In this document: piece after piece, positions 27,162 through 36,468 of the stretch
Layout: each line of letters starts with the position of its first letter
How positions within the stretch are numbered: the stretch's first letter is position 1
Assembly: GCA_008015155.1 (NCBI GenBank)
Contig: SSFA01000020.1
Span: 124,001 to 188,000 of the forward strand
DNA length: 64,000 nt
From: Thiothrix sp.
GTDB lineage: Bacteria; Pseudomonadota; Gammaproteobacteria; Thiotrichales; Thiotrichaceae
Direction of reading: 5' to 3'
The notes under the pieces: model-generated
Database searches by the model: none
Told to the model about the DNA's origin: nothing
Seen by the model: the letters and a program-made list of their open reading frames with translations, nothing else
Program-made: the position numbers and the translations under genes

Positions 27162-27271
27162 GATACAAATTCCTGATGCCCGAGTATTTGTATAATAAAT
27201 AATTATTAAATCAATTTAATTTATAATAGGATAAACTGAGTGGTTTGCTGGATAGAAGTGAATGGATTGAA

Positions 27272-27297
27272 AGCAAGCTGGCTAGATGCAGCTTGCT
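27272..27297 (-). terminator. Possible terminator after the EndoU-type gene
   Basis: Nine-base arms AGCAAGCTG and CAGCTTGCT with an eight-base loop, 12 bases past the stop of the leftward nuclease gene. Read leftward it is followed by only a short TTTC, so the U-tract is weak. Confidence 0.5.
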
Positions 27298-27308
27298 CAA
27301 CCAGTAGC

Positions 27309-28379
27309 TTAATTCAGATTAATGCCTTGTTGGCAGGCAGGATCAGTAGGCGAAGGCGTTGCATCAGGATAAAAGGTACGAATGCCCACACTGCGTCGTG
27401 CAAATACGGCTGTAAACTTATAGCCATCATCTTGAATCGGCACTAGGCAAGCTGTGGTTTTATCACGACTAGCGGTAGGATTTTCTGCAAAGGCACGAGT
27501 GACTGCTTTTATTAAGTCTTCAGCACTTAAGGTTAAGCCATAACCTTTAATCGAAGAGCGTGCTGTGTAATTGCCAAAGTGCATAATAGCGCCCATTGAA
27601 TACAGTACATTAGGCACGACTTCATTTTGGCGTAGATTATCCATCCGGCAAGCCTCACCGGTTTGCTGGAGTTGCACATAGCGTCCTACATAATGCATGC
27701 CGCCAATGGGGCCATTGGCTTCAGGCTCCCCACAGAAAATATGCTCAAAAGCATGTACAGCAAACCAGGCTTCAGTTAAATCATTTAAATAATCTTCCGT
27801 ATTCGTTTTAGCAGACCGATTCGCAAACACTTTATCTTGAGTGAAAGCTTTAACTCGGGCTAATACCTCAGGGTGATTACGCATAAGTTGCTTGAAAGTA
27901 TCTGGGCTAACTTTATTACCTGCCGGGCCACAAGCCGTATTAATAGCTTGGCCGAAAGCATCAATAGGAGGTGCTGGCGGAGTAATATCAGCTAGGCCAT
28001 TCTTTAATTTCACTGGATTATTGCTGTTATCAAAGAACGGTAAGCAAGCATGAGTAGCTGCAGAGGCAGCTGGAGGTGGTTGATTAGCCGTGCTGGCTGC
28101 TGCATTGCTATAATGCCCACAACTTAATTCAACCCATTTTTTATCAGTGCCAATCTGTAGATAAGCATGGGTGGGGTTGGGCTCGCGATTAGTACCCAAA
28201 GCGGGAAAGCTTTGACCGGCTGCTAAGGGGCTGGCATTACTATGCTTTTTGATAGAGCTTACTGCGTCACAGTTGCGATCCAAAACGAAGTCATTGGGCT
28301 GAGAAAAATAAACTTGAGCAGTAGCGTTCATGGTTAGAGCTAAAGCCCCTAGCCCTAAAACCAGTGAGAGTGATTTCAA
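27309..28379 (-). CDS. Secreted EndoU-type nuclease domain protein
   Basis: About 356 residues. The start is probably TTG 28379, which has AAGGA eight bases upstream and yields a clean signal peptide (KSLSLVLGLGALALTMNATA); the frame itself is open from 28415. The C-terminal half resembles bacterial EndoU RNases: HAFEHIFCGE with the first His, GGMHYVGRYVQLQ with the second, and ACLVPIQDDGYKFTAVFARRSVG containing a Lys. EndoU enzymes cut RNA with a His-His-Lys centre; in bacteria they are common as toxins. Here a plain signal peptide and no toxin-delivery or immunity gene suggest an ordinary secreted protein. Many cysteines imply disulfides. Confidence 0.7.
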   Translation of the reverse strand: MKSLSLVLGLGALALTMNATAQVYFSQPNDFVLDRNCDAVSSIKKHSNASPLAAGQSFPALGTNREPNPTHAYLQIGTDKKWVELSCGHYSNAAASTANQPPPAASAATHACLPFFDNSNNPVKLKNGLADITPPAPPIDAFGQAINTACGPAGNKVSPDTFKQLMRNHPEVLARVKAFTQDKVFANRSAKTNTEDYLNDLTEAWFAVHAFEHIFCGEPEANGPIGGMHYVGRYVQLQQTGEACRMDNLRQNEVVPNVLYSMGAIMHFGNYTARSSIKGYGLTLSAEDLIKAVTRAFAENPTASRDKTTACLVPIQDDGYKFTAVFARRSVGIRTFYPDATPSPTDPACQQGINLN

Positions 28380-28484
28380 GATGCAAGTCCTTATGAAAAA
28401 GAAGCAGGCTAACACAGCCGCTTCCTAGTGTTTAGTTGCAAGTTTGGACTTAGCATCTTGGTTATAAGTTCAGCGGTGTTGTCT

Positions 28485-30521
28485 TCAAATATCCTTCATC
28501 AAGCGCAAAGCCTCATAAATCGCGGCGTGCGTATTGCGTGCAGCGACGGCATCACCAATCCGATATAGCAAGAATTGACCTTCCGGATTTTTTAGACAAG
28601 TTTGAGCTTGGCCGTCGATAAGTTGTTCGTAATTAACCGCGCCTAAGTTTTTTGATTGTGGCTTAAGCTCAAAATACAGCTCATCTAAAGGCTGAGTGCC
28701 GTGATTGACCACAATCTGATCATAGTCTTTGCGCTGCTGCCAAGAACCATAATCACTACCAATAATGGCGGTCAAAGCGTTTGGCGTTTTTTCCACTGCT
28801 AATAAGCGATAAGTAACCGTGAAAGTAACTTGCTGTTGCTGCAAATTACGCAAATAAGGGACTAAATTCATGCCCATCACTTCCGGTGCGAAGCTGCGGT
28901 CTGGGGTCATAATCTCAAGTTCAGTGCCACTAGCGGCAATCAATTCAGCGGCTTGTAAGGCTGCATGATCACCCGCATCATCATAGAGCAGCACTTTTTT
29001 AGCGGGTTTGGCGCTACCCGCTAAAATATCCCAAGTCGACACCACATGCTCATTGCCGCGAGCTAAAATATTGGTGTCGGCTAGGCCGCCGGTGGCAATT
29101 ACCACGACATCGGGTTCGAGGGCGATGATATCCTCGACTTCTGCCCAACAATTAAAGCGGAATTGCACGCCATATTGCTCACATTGCGCTAAACGCCAGT
29201 CAATAATACTAAGCATTTCTCGCCGCTGTGGGCTGCGAGCGCTTAAACGAATTTGTCCACCCGCCTCACTATCGGCTTCCAGTACGATCACTTCATGCCC
29301 ACGTTCACCTGCAACCCGAGCAGCTTCTAAGCCCGCAGGGCCAGCCCCGACAATCACGACGCGCTTTTTGATAGGAGCAGCGCCAAGTTGATGCGGCATA
29401 GTGAGTTCACGCCCTGAGGCGGCATTGTGAATGCATAATGCCTCACCGCCTTGATAAATTCGGTCTAGGCAATAGGTGGCTCCGACACAGGGGCGGATAC
29501 TATCTTCTTGGCCTGCGATGAGTTTGCGTACAATATGCGGGTCAGCTAGATGTGCACGGGTCATACCGACCATATCCAGTTTGCCACTGGCGATCGCATG
29601 GCGCGCGGTGGCTAGATCGGGGATTTTGCCAGCATGGAAGGTGGGGAAGCGGGTGATTTCACGCAGCTCACCGGCAAAGTCTAAATGCGGTGAATTGCGC
29701 ATACCTTGCACCGGAATCACATCGGTCAAGGCGGCATCGGTATCAATATGCCCACGAATAATATTCAAGAAATCAATCAAGCCGGAATCGCGTAAACGGC
29801 AAGCAATTTCAATCCCTTCCGCTTTGCTCAAACCACCTTCCAGCACTTCATCGGCCACATTGCGCACACCGATAATGAAATCATTCCCAACGCGCTCACG
29901 AATCGCTTTTAACACCTCTAGGCTAAAACGCAGTCGGTTTTCTAAGGAGCCACCATACTCATTATCCAAACTATTGGTATAGGGCGACCAGAATTGATCA
30001 AGCAGATGCCCATAGGCTTCTAACTCAATACCATCCATACCGGCTGCTTGCATGCGCTCGGCGGCATCCGCATAGTCGCGAATAATCCGTTCAATATCCC
30101 AATCTTCAATGAGTTTCGGGAAGGCACGATGCGCCGGTTCGCGTCGCGCTGAAGAACTCACTACGGGCAACCAATCGCCCCGTGACCAATGCGTGCGTCT
30201 ACCTAAATGCGTGAGCTGAATCATTACCGCCGCACCGTGTTCATGGCAGGCATCCACCAAGTCCCGCAAATGGCTGACTACTTCATCTTTATAAGCCAGG
30301 ATATTATTAAACGCGGGCGCACTATCTTTCGAGACAATCGCCGAGCCTGCCGTCATAGTGAGTGCAATACCCGCTTTAGCGCGCTCCACATGATAGGCGC
30401 GATAACGAGCAGTGGGCATGCCATTTTCAGGATAGGCTGGCTCATGCGCAGTTAGCATAATCCGATTACGCAGGGTCAAATGCTTGAGTTGAAAGGGCTG
30501 TAACAGCGGATCATTAGTCAT
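28485..30521 (-). CDS. TMADH/DgcA-like FMN-FAD oxidoreductase (N-demethylase family)
   Basis: 678-residue two-part flavoprotein: an Old Yellow Enzyme-type FMN barrel (residues 1 to about 340), a cysteine cluster, and a Rossmann FAD/NAD domain (GAGPAG at 392-397). This is the trimethylamine dehydrogenase / 2,4-dienoyl-CoA reductase / dimethylglycine and N-methylproline demethylase family. Cysteines are at 345, 351 and 363; position 348, a cluster ligand in TMADH, is Ala. The phrase CLDRIYQGGEALCIHNAASGRE matches the demethylase-like branch better than TMADH. The gene lies 18 bases after the MttB homologue and divergent from a LysR gene, suggesting oxidative removal of N-methyl groups from a quaternary or tertiary amine. 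Substrate unknown. Confidence 0.82.
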   Translation of the reverse strand: MTNDPLLQPFQLKHLTLRNRIMLTAHEPAYPENGMPTARYRAYHVERAKAGIALTMTAGSAIVSKDSAPAFNNILAYKDEVVSHLRDLVDACHEHGAAVMIQLTHLGRRTHWSRGDWLPVVSSSARREPAHRAFPKLIEDWDIERIIRDYADAAERMQAAGMDGIELEAYGHLLDQFWSPYTNSLDNEYGGSLENRLRFSLEVLKAIRERVGNDFIIGVRNVADEVLEGGLSKAEGIEIACRLRDSGLIDFLNIIRGHIDTDAALTDVIPVQGMRNSPHLDFAGELREITRFPTFHAGKIPDLATARHAIASGKLDMVGMTRAHLADPHIVRKLIAGQEDSIRPCVGATYCLDRIYQGGEALCIHNAASGRELTMPHQLGAAPIKKRVVIVGAGPAGLEAARVAGERGHEVIVLEADSEAGGQIRLSARSPQRREMLSIIDWRLAQCEQYGVQFRFNCWAEVEDIIALEPDVVVIATGGLADTNILARGNEHVVSTWDILAGSAKPAKKVLLYDDAGDHAALQAAELIAASGTELEIMTPDRSFAPEVMGMNLVPYLRNLQQQQVTFTVTYRLLAVEKTPNALTAIIGSDYGSWQQRKDYDQIVVNHGTQPLDELYFELKPQSKNLGAVNYEQLIDGQAQTCLKNPEGQFLLYRIGDAVAARNTHAAIYEALRLMKDI

Positions 30522-30539
30522 AAGTGGTGTCTTCCTTAC

Positions 30540-32081
30540 TTAATACCACATATCAGGTTTGGCAGCTTTTTTCTCGCGGATAAAAGCTTGGAGGGCTTCA
30601 TCAATGCTGGGGTCGAGTTGGGGCGCGACATAATCTGCCAATTGCTGTTTCCAGATGCGATTAGCGCGTTGCTCAGCGGTTTGGCTGCCATCAATTTCCC
30701 ATTGCTCAAAGGAGCCGCTATCCGCCGTGCTTGATTCATAAAAGACATCACTATAATTAGCGAGGGTATGCGCTGTCCCTAAAAAATGTTCATTGTGGTG
30801 ATGACGTTGGCGATAAGAATCCAAAGCAAAGGCATTCTCATCTAAGGCTAAGCCTTCTAGCATCCGTGCCATCATGCCAAGGCGGTTGGTGTCGAGAATA
30901 AATTTCTCGTAGCCCATCGTTAAGCCACCTTCGAGCCAGCCCGCTGCATGCAAAATCCAATTTGCCCCCGACATTAAAGCCGGTGTTAAAGCATCGGCGC
31001 TTTCTTGGCCTGCTTGGAAATCACTGACTTTGGAAGAAGTAAACGCACCGCCACAGCGCAAAGGCACGCCCGCGCGACGTGCTAATTGGCCAATCGCAAA
31101 ATAAGCCAAACTCGCTTCCGGTTGACCAAAGGTCGGCGAGCCATTGCGTAAGGACATGGTCGTGAGGAAATTGCCATAAATCATTGGTGCACCTGGGCGT
31201 ACTAATTGCGCCAGGGCAATCCCGACCAAGGACTCCGCATGCGCTTGCGCAATCGCACCGGCGGGAGTAACCGGCCCCATCGCACCGCCCAAGACAAAGG
31301 GGCAAACAATAATCCCCTGACCGGCGGCGGCATAAGTGCGAATCACCCGCGTCACATCGCCATCAAATAGCAGCGGCGAGGTAGCATTAATATTTCCCAT
31401 TACCACACAGTGTTGGTCAACGAAGTCTTTACCAAATAAAATGCGCGATAATTCAATCGAATCGGCTGCACGCTCGGGGCTAGTAATGGAGCCTAAATAG
31501 GCTTTGTCCGAATAGCGGATATGTGAATACACCATATCCAAATGGCGCTTATTCACTGGAATATCCACCGGCTCACAGATGGTACCACCTGAATGATGAA
31601 TATAGGGGCTGGTGTAAGCGAGTTTAATAAAATTCTGGAAATCGTCTAAAGTGCCGTACCGCCGCCCGCGTTCTAAATCGGAAACAAAGGGCGAGCCATA
31701 GGCGGGTACAAATACGACATTATCGCCGCCCACAGCAATCGAACGTGCTGGATTGCGCGCATGATGAATAAATTCGCGTGGAGCTGATTTAACCAATTCC
31801 TTAATTAAACCCTGTGGAAAGCGCACAATCTCGCCTTGCGCTTCTGCACCCACTGCCACAAATAAGCGAATCGTTTCTTCGTCACCACGAAATTGGATGC
31901 CGAATTCTTGCAGGATGAGTTCAGCATGATATTCGAGCGCTTCCACTCCATCCACACTCAATAATTCATACAGAGGGATTTTGCGCTTTAAATAAGGCGG
32001 GAAGGCTGCGGTTTCGTGACGATGGGTACTACGAGCACGGCGACGTGCGGAGCGATCGGAAGAGGCTTGAATTGTATTCAT
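30540..32081 (-). CDS. MttB-family (non-pyrrolysine) methyltransferase
   Basis: 513-residue homologue of trimethylamine methyltransferase MttB. No in-frame amber codon interrupts it, so it belongs to the non-pyrrolysine branch, some of whose members (MtgB, MtpB) demethylate glycine betaine or proline betaine by transferring a methyl group to a corrinoid protein. Typical segments: ELILQEFGIQFRGDEE near the N-terminus, GRRYGTLDDFQNFIKLAY, HSGGTICEP, GNINATSPLLFDGD and GPVTPAGAIAQAHAE. The basic N-terminal tail (RRRARSTHRH) is unusual-looking. No MtbC-type corrinoid protein gene is in the window. Co-transcribed with the flavoprotein downstream. Confidence 0.85.
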   Translation of the reverse strand: MNTIQASSDRSARRRARSTHRHETAAFPPYLKRKIPLYELLSVDGVEALEYHAELILQEFGIQFRGDEETIRLFVAVGAEAQGEIVRFPQGLIKELVKSAPREFIHHARNPARSIAVGGDNVVFVPAYGSPFVSDLERGRRYGTLDDFQNFIKLAYTSPYIHHSGGTICEPVDIPVNKRHLDMVYSHIRYSDKAYLGSITSPERAADSIELSRILFGKDFVDQHCVVMGNINATSPLLFDGDVTRVIRTYAAAGQGIIVCPFVLGGAMGPVTPAGAIAQAHAESLVGIALAQLVRPGAPMIYGNFLTTMSLRNGSPTFGQPEASLAYFAIGQLARRAGVPLRCGGAFTSSKVSDFQAGQESADALTPALMSGANWILHAAGWLEGGLTMGYEKFILDTNRLGMMARMLEGLALDENAFALDSYRQRHHHNEHFLGTAHTLANYSDVFYESSTADSGSFEQWEIDGSQTAEQRANRIWKQQLADYVAPQLDPSIDEALQAFIREKKAAKPDMWY

Positions 32082-32164
32082 AAGGCCACCTGTGGCGAAA
32101 CTATTTCTAGTAACTCTAGCAGTGTTTGGCTTGACCCACGACTGGGCTTGTGTTCATGTAAGGT

Positions 32165-33085
32165 ATGAAAAAAATTAATGTTCATCTGCTTTCGATGCGC
32201 TCTTTACTGGCTTTTCATATCGCCGCTCAAGAGCAAAGTTTCACGCGTGCCGCGGCTGTTTTACGTTTAGGCCAATCAGCAGTAAGCCATAGTGTGCGTC
32301 AATTAGAAAATATCTTAGGTGTGAAGCTATTCGAACGTGAAGCGCAAGGCGTGCGTTTAACGGCGGTGGGTCAACGTCTAGCAAAACGCATGCAGCTGGG
32401 ATTTACCGAAATCCAGGCCGGTTTAGAAGAGGCGATTAGTAGCCAGCAAGCGGCTGTTTTGACTTTGTTAGTCTCCACCTCGCTCGCTAGCCATTGGTTG
32501 ATGCCACGCATTGCACGCTTTAAGCAGGCTTATCCTGAAGTACAATTGCGCATTATTACTCAAGATGCTTATCAAGATATTGCCAAGCTAGAGTTTGACT
32601 TGTGTATTCCGGTCGGTGGCGTGCCAGAAGGTGCTTACCAAAGTTGGAAATTTGTGGATGAAGTGTTATTTCCCGTGTGTAGCCCAGCTTGGTTAGCGCA
32701 ACAAGAGCAGTTGCACCAGCCTAGCGATTTATTAACTAAGCCATTGATACATTTAGAAGAACATTACATTCCGCGTTTTAACTGGCCACAATATTTTCAA
32801 CACTACGGCTTAAAACTCAGCCACACGCGTAAGGATGTGAGTTTCAATGATTATTCGATTGTGGTGCAGGCAGCCATCGAAGGGCAAGGCATTGTCTTGG
32901 GGTGGCATCATATTGTTCAGCCTTTGATTGAGCAGGGTAAATTAGTAGCACCATTAAGGGAGCGCATCTTAACACCCGCCCCCTTTTATGTAATTGCACG
33001 TGAAGATAAGCCTTTGAGTTCTGAGGCAGAGGCTTTATTAGAGTGGCTGTTGGTAGAAATGCAGCAGACCGTAGGGGAAAAGTAG
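32165..33085 (+). CDS. LysR-type regulator, GcvA-like
   Basis: 306-residue LysR-family transcription factor. The winged helix-turn-helix is at residues 12-70 (LLAFHIAAQEQSFTRAAAVLRLGQSAVSHSVRQLE), followed by a periplasmic-binding-protein-like effector domain with the GcvA-type IVVQAAIEGQGIVLGW segment. It is transcribed away from the MttB homologue with 83 bases between them, the usual arrangement for a LysR regulator that controls the divergent operon. The effector is presumably the methylated amine or its product. Confidence 0.88.
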   Translation: MKKINVHLLSMRSLLAFHIAAQEQSFTRAAAVLRLGQSAVSHSVRQLENILGVKLFEREAQGVRLTAVGQRLAKRMQLGFTEIQAGLEEAISSQQAAVLTLLVSTSLASHWLMPRIARFKQAYPEVQLRIITQDAYQDIAKLEFDLCIPVGGVPEGAYQSWKFVDEVLFPVCSPAWLAQQEQLHQPSDLLTKPLIHLEEHYIPRFNWPQYFQHYGLKLSHTRKDVSFNDYSIVVQAAIEGQGIVLGWHHIVQPLIEQGKLVAPLRERILTPAPFYVIAREDKPLSSEAEALLEWLLVEMQQTVGEK

Positions 33086-33113
33086 CTTTATAAGGCTAGC
33101 CCATAAAGCTACT
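33081..33113. terminator. Hairpin between convergent lysR-type gene and gatC
   Basis: Perfect 11-base arms AGTAGCTTTAT (33081-33091) and ATAAAGCTACT (33103-33113), starting inside the regulator's stop codon and lying between two converging genes. There is no long U-run on either side, so it may be a weak bidirectional terminator. Confidence 0.5.
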
Positions 33114-33123
33114 AGGTAGATAC

Positions 33124-33414
33124 TTATTCGATAACTTTGGGCACTAAATACAAACCGTCTTCCACTTCGGGAGCGACCGTTTGATAGTGATCGCGATGAT
33201 TGGTTTCAGTGACCACATCATCCCTTAAGCGTTGCACTGAATCGAGCGGATGTGCCATCGGCTCCACGCCTTCGGTATCGACTGCGCTTAATTGAGCGAC
33301 TAAATCAATAATGCTACTGATTTTACTGACATAAGCAGCCGTTTGATCTGCTGGAATCGCTAAACGTGCTAAATGCGCTACTTTTTGCACTTCTGCTTCA
33401 CTAATCGTCGACAT
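33124..33414 (-). CDS. gatC: Asp/Glu-tRNA amidotransferase subunit C
   Basis: 96-residue GatC, the small subunit that wraps around GatA and stabilises the GatCAB complex, which converts misacylated Glu-tRNA(Gln) and/or Asp-tRNA(Asn) to the correct amide. Family features: VQKVAHLARLAI near the start, ISSIIDLVAQLSAVDTEGVEPMAHPL and the C-terminal VEDGLYLVPKVIE. It is the last gene of gatA-gatB-gatC, 2 bases after gatB. Presence of the operon implies indirect synthesis of Gln-tRNA and/or Asn-tRNA. Confidence 0.93.
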   Translation of the reverse strand: MSTISEAEVQKVAHLARLAIPADQTAAYVSKISSIIDLVAQLSAVDTEGVEPMAHPLDSVQRLRDDVVTETNHRDHYQTVAPEVEDGLYLVPKVIE

Positions 33415-33416
33415 GC

Positions 33417-34847
33417 TTAGCCCTCCAACTTCTGTTTCAGAATTTCATTGACGGTATTTGGATTAGCTTTGCCTTTGGAGGCACGCATCGCTTGACCCAC
33501 AAAGAAAGCAAATAATTTATCCTTACCACTTCGGTAGTCGGCGACTTGTGACGGATTTTTCGCAATGATCTCATCAATCATGGCTTCAATCGCACTGGTA
33601 TCACTGATTTGTTTGAGACCTTTGGCTTCAATAATCGTATCCACATTGCCTTCACCATTCCACAGAGCTTCGAGCACATCCTTAGCGGCTGTGGAGGAAA
33701 TGGTGTTGTCTTTAATCCGAATTAAGAGTTGGGTTAAGGCCTCAGCAGACACAGGTGAAGCACTAATTTCGATTTCATGCTTATTCAGTAAAGCTGCAAA
33801 ACCACCCATTAACCAGTTCGCTGCTAATTTCGCATCCTTCGTACCCTGCGCCACAGTCTCAAAATAATCGCCCAATTCACTACTAACGGTTAAAGCTTCT
33901 GCTTCATAGCTACCTAATTGATAGTCTTGAATAAAACGCTGTTTCTTGGCATCCGGTAATTCAGGTAAAGTCGCGCGTACGGCTTCAATATCCGCTGGCG
34001 TGATCTCAACGGGCAATAAATCCGGATCGGGGAAATAACGGTAGTCGTTCGCGTCTTCCTTACCACGCATCGAGCGGGTTTCGCCTTTATCTGGATCGTA
34101 TAGCCGCGTTTCTTGCACCACTTTGCCACCTGATTCAATCAGATCAATTTGGCGCTCGACTTCATAATTAATCGCACGCTCAATAAAGCGGAATGAGTTC
34201 AGGTTTTTGATTTCAGCACGGGTTCCAAACGCTTGGCCGGGTCTACGCACCGACACATTCGCATCACAACGGAAGGAGCCTTCTTGCATATTGCCATCGC
34301 ACACACCTAAATAGCGTACTAAAGCATGCAGTTTTTTCATATAAGCCACTGCCTCTTTAGCAGAACGCATATCTGGCTCAGAAACGATTTCTAACAGCGG
34401 TGTGCCCGCACGGTTTAAGTCAATGCCAGTTTTGCCATGAAAATCTTCATGCAAGGATTTACCTGCATCTTCTTCTAAATGCGCCCGAGTGATACCAACG
34501 CGCTTAGTGCTGCCATCCTCTAACTCAATATCTAAATGACCTTGAGCCACCACCGGCAATTCAAACTGACTAATTTGATAGCCTTTGGGCAAGTCAGGGT
34601 AGAAATAGTTTTTGCGTGCAAAAATCGAGCGTGGTGTAATCCTGGCATTGATCGCTAAGCCTAAGCGAATCGCCATTTCGACTGCTTTCTTATTTAATAC
34701 GGGCAAAACGCCCGGCATCCCTAAGTCAACGAGACTGGCTTGAGTGTTCGGTTCAGCACCATAGGCAGTGGACGAGCCAGAAAAGATTTTACTGTTCGTG
34801 GCTAGCTGAGCATGGATTTCCAGCCCAATCACGGTTTCCCATTTCAT
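33417..34847 (-). CDS. gatB: Asp/Glu-tRNA amidotransferase subunit B
   Basis: 476-residue GatB, the subunit that binds tRNA and uses ATP to activate the misacylated carboxylate. The frame is open to 34895, overlapping gatA, but ATG 34847 has a very good AAGGAGA site five bases upstream and gives the conserved start [15 protein letters not shown]. Core signatures: [43 protein letters not shown] and CDANVSVR. The C-terminal YqeY-like tail ([20 protein letters not shown]) is complete. Ten bases separate it from gatA. Confidence 0.95.
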   Translation of the reverse strand: MKWETVIGLEIHAQLATNSKIFSGSSTAYGAEPNTQASLVDLGMPGVLPVLNKKAVEMAIRLGLAINARITPRSIFARKNYFYPDLPKGYQISQFELPVVAQGHLDIELEDGSTKRVGITRAHLEEDAGKSLHEDFHGKTGIDLNRAGTPLLEIVSEPDMRSAKEAVAYMKKLHALVRYLGVCDGNMQEGSFRCDANVSVRRPGQAFGTRAEIKNLNSFRFIERAINYEVERQIDLIESGGKVVQETRLYDPDKGETRSMRGKEDANDYRYFPDPDLLPVEITPADIEAVRATLPELPDAKKQRFIQDYQLGSYEAEALTVSSELGDYFETVAQGTKDAKLAANWLMGGFAALLNKHEIEISASPVSAEALTQLLIRIKDNTISSTAAKDVLEALWNGEGNVDTIIEAKGLKQISDTSAIEAMIDEIIAKNPSQVADYRSGKDKLFAFFVGQAMRASKGKANPNTVNEILKQKLEG

Positions 34848-34857
34848 GACTGTCTCC

Positions 34858-36333
34858 TTATGCAAATTGGGATGGCATTTGTTTATGCCAATCACTATTT
34901 AATTGGTACTGATACGCAATATTCAACATCCGCGCTTCTTGGAAATAGTTTCCAATCAGTTGCATACCGACTGGCAAACCATCTGCGGCCAAGCCAATCG
35001 GGAAGGTCATGCCTGGCAAACCGGCTAAACTGGTCGGAATGGTATAGATGTCCGCTAGATACATCGCTACCGGATCATCCGCTTTTTCACCAATTTTGAA
35101 GGGCGTGGTCGGAGCAGATGGCCCCATAATGACATCCACCTCTTTAAATGCATCGACGAAATCTTGCTTAATCAAGCGCCGAACTTTTTGTGCTTTTAAA
35201 TAATAAGCATCGTAATAGCCTGCGGATAATGCATAAGTACCGACCATAATCCGACGCTTCACTTCTTCACCGAAACCTTCCCAGCGACTGCGTTTATATA
35301 AATCCATTAAGTCTTTTGGATTTTCGCAGCGATGCCCAAAACGTACGCCATCAAAGCGCGATAGATTCGAGGACGCCTCAGCGGGCGCGACCACATAATA
35401 AACAGGTACAGCTAAATGCGAATTAGGCAAAGAGACTTCTTTAACCACTGCACCAAGCTTTTCAAATTCTTTTACAGCGCGTTCAATCACAGCAGCCACT
35501 TGTACATCTAAGCCCGCAGCAAAGAATTCTTTCGGTAAACCAATGCGTAAACCTTGGATTGAATCCTTTAAATTTGCGGTGTAATCGGGGACAGGTTCAT
35601 TGGCAGAGGTTGAATCACGCTCATCGAAGCCTGCGATTACATTTAAGGTTAAGGCACAATCTTCAGCGGAAACCGCCATTGGCCCACATTGATCGAGGCT
35701 GGAGGCAAAGGCAATCATGCCATAGCGAGAAATCCGCCCGTAGGTCGGTTTAATCCCCGTTACACCACAGAAGGAGCCGGGCTGACGAATCGAGCCACCG
35801 GTATCTGTTCCCAATACCATGGGAGCTAAACGAGCTGCAATCGCTGCTGCACCACCGCCGGAGCTGCCACCAGGCACACAATCGGTATTCCACGGATTAC
35901 GGACTACGCCATAGGCTGAATTTTCATTGGATGAACCCATTGCGAACTCATCCATATTATTCTTGCCAAGTAGAACACCACCAGCTTGTTTTAATTTAGT
36001 CGCTACATGTGCATCATAAGGCGCAACAAACTTAGCCAGCATCTTTGAGCCACAAGTAGTCAAGATACCTTCAGTGCAAAATAAATCTTTCAGCGCATAA
36101 GGCACGCCAGCCAGTGGGCTATTCAATTCGCCTTTACGGATTTGTTGATCAATCGCTTGGGCTTGTTGCTGAGCCTGCTCGCGTAACACCGTGATATAGC
36201 TATTCAGTTGGCCATCTAAACGCTCAATACGGTCTAAATAGGCATCAGTGGCTTCCATCACTGAGAACTGACCGCTGTGGATACCGCTATGCAGTTCTTT
36301 AAGTGATAGAGAGCTAATAGAATCTTGGGACAT
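34858..36333 (-). CDS. gatA: Asp/Glu-tRNA amidotransferase subunit A
   Basis: 491-residue GatA, the amidase-signature subunit that hydrolyses glutamine and supplies ammonia to GatB. The Ser-cisSer-Lys triad region is clear: [14 protein letters not shown] (Lys), and [36 protein letters not shown] with both serines. GGAG precedes ATG 36333. First gene of the gat operon; a 12-base-stem hairpin separates it from the large repeat protein upstream on the same strand. Confidence 0.95.
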   Translation of the reverse strand: MSQDSISSLSLKELHSGIHSGQFSVMEATDAYLDRIERLDGQLNSYITVLREQAQQQAQAIDQQIRKGELNSPLAGVPYALKDLFCTEGILTTCGSKMLAKFVAPYDAHVATKLKQAGGVLLGKNNMDEFAMGSSNENSAYGVVRNPWNTDCVPGGSSGGGAAAIAARLAPMVLGTDTGGSIRQPGSFCGVTGIKPTYGRISRYGMIAFASSLDQCGPMAVSAEDCALTLNVIAGFDERDSTSANEPVPDYTANLKDSIQGLRIGLPKEFFAAGLDVQVAAVIERAVKEFEKLGAVVKEVSLPNSHLAVPVYYVVAPAEASSNLSRFDGVRFGHRCENPKDLMDLYKRSRWEGFGEEVKRRIMVGTYALSAGYYDAYYLKAQKVRRLIKQDFVDAFKEVDVIMGPSAPTTPFKIGEKADDPVAMYLADIYTIPTSLAGLPGMTFPIGLAADGLPVGMQLIGNYFQEARMLNIAYQYQLNSDWHKQMPSQFA

Positions 36334-36374
36334 GCTGTCTCCGAATTATATAAGCGTATGGGAGTGCTGGTAAT

Positions 36375-36405
36375 AAACCTGCCCACGGGATGAGTGGGCA
36401 GGTTT
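36375..36405 (-). terminator. Terminator of the calcium-repeat protein gene
   Basis: Perfect 12-base arms AAACCTGCCCAC (36375-36386) and GTGGGCAGGTTT (36394-36405) with a seven-base loop. Read leftward the stem ends in GGTTTATTA, a modest U-rich tail. It lies about 60 bases after the large gene's stop and before gatA on the same strand. Confidence 0.65.
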
Positions 36406-36468
36406 AGCCAGTTAATTAAGCGGATAACTATAGTTCAAGCGCTTGGTAGGTCGCAAGCAACCACAAGC

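Noticed and set aside
29008..29982. Rightward frames opposite the flavoprotein gene
   Set aside because: Antisense shadows rich in Ser/Arg/Pro with no recognisable domain.
30540..32081. Pyrrolysine-containing trimethylamine methyltransferase
   Set aside because: The frame has no internal TAG, so it belongs to the non-pyrrolysine branch.
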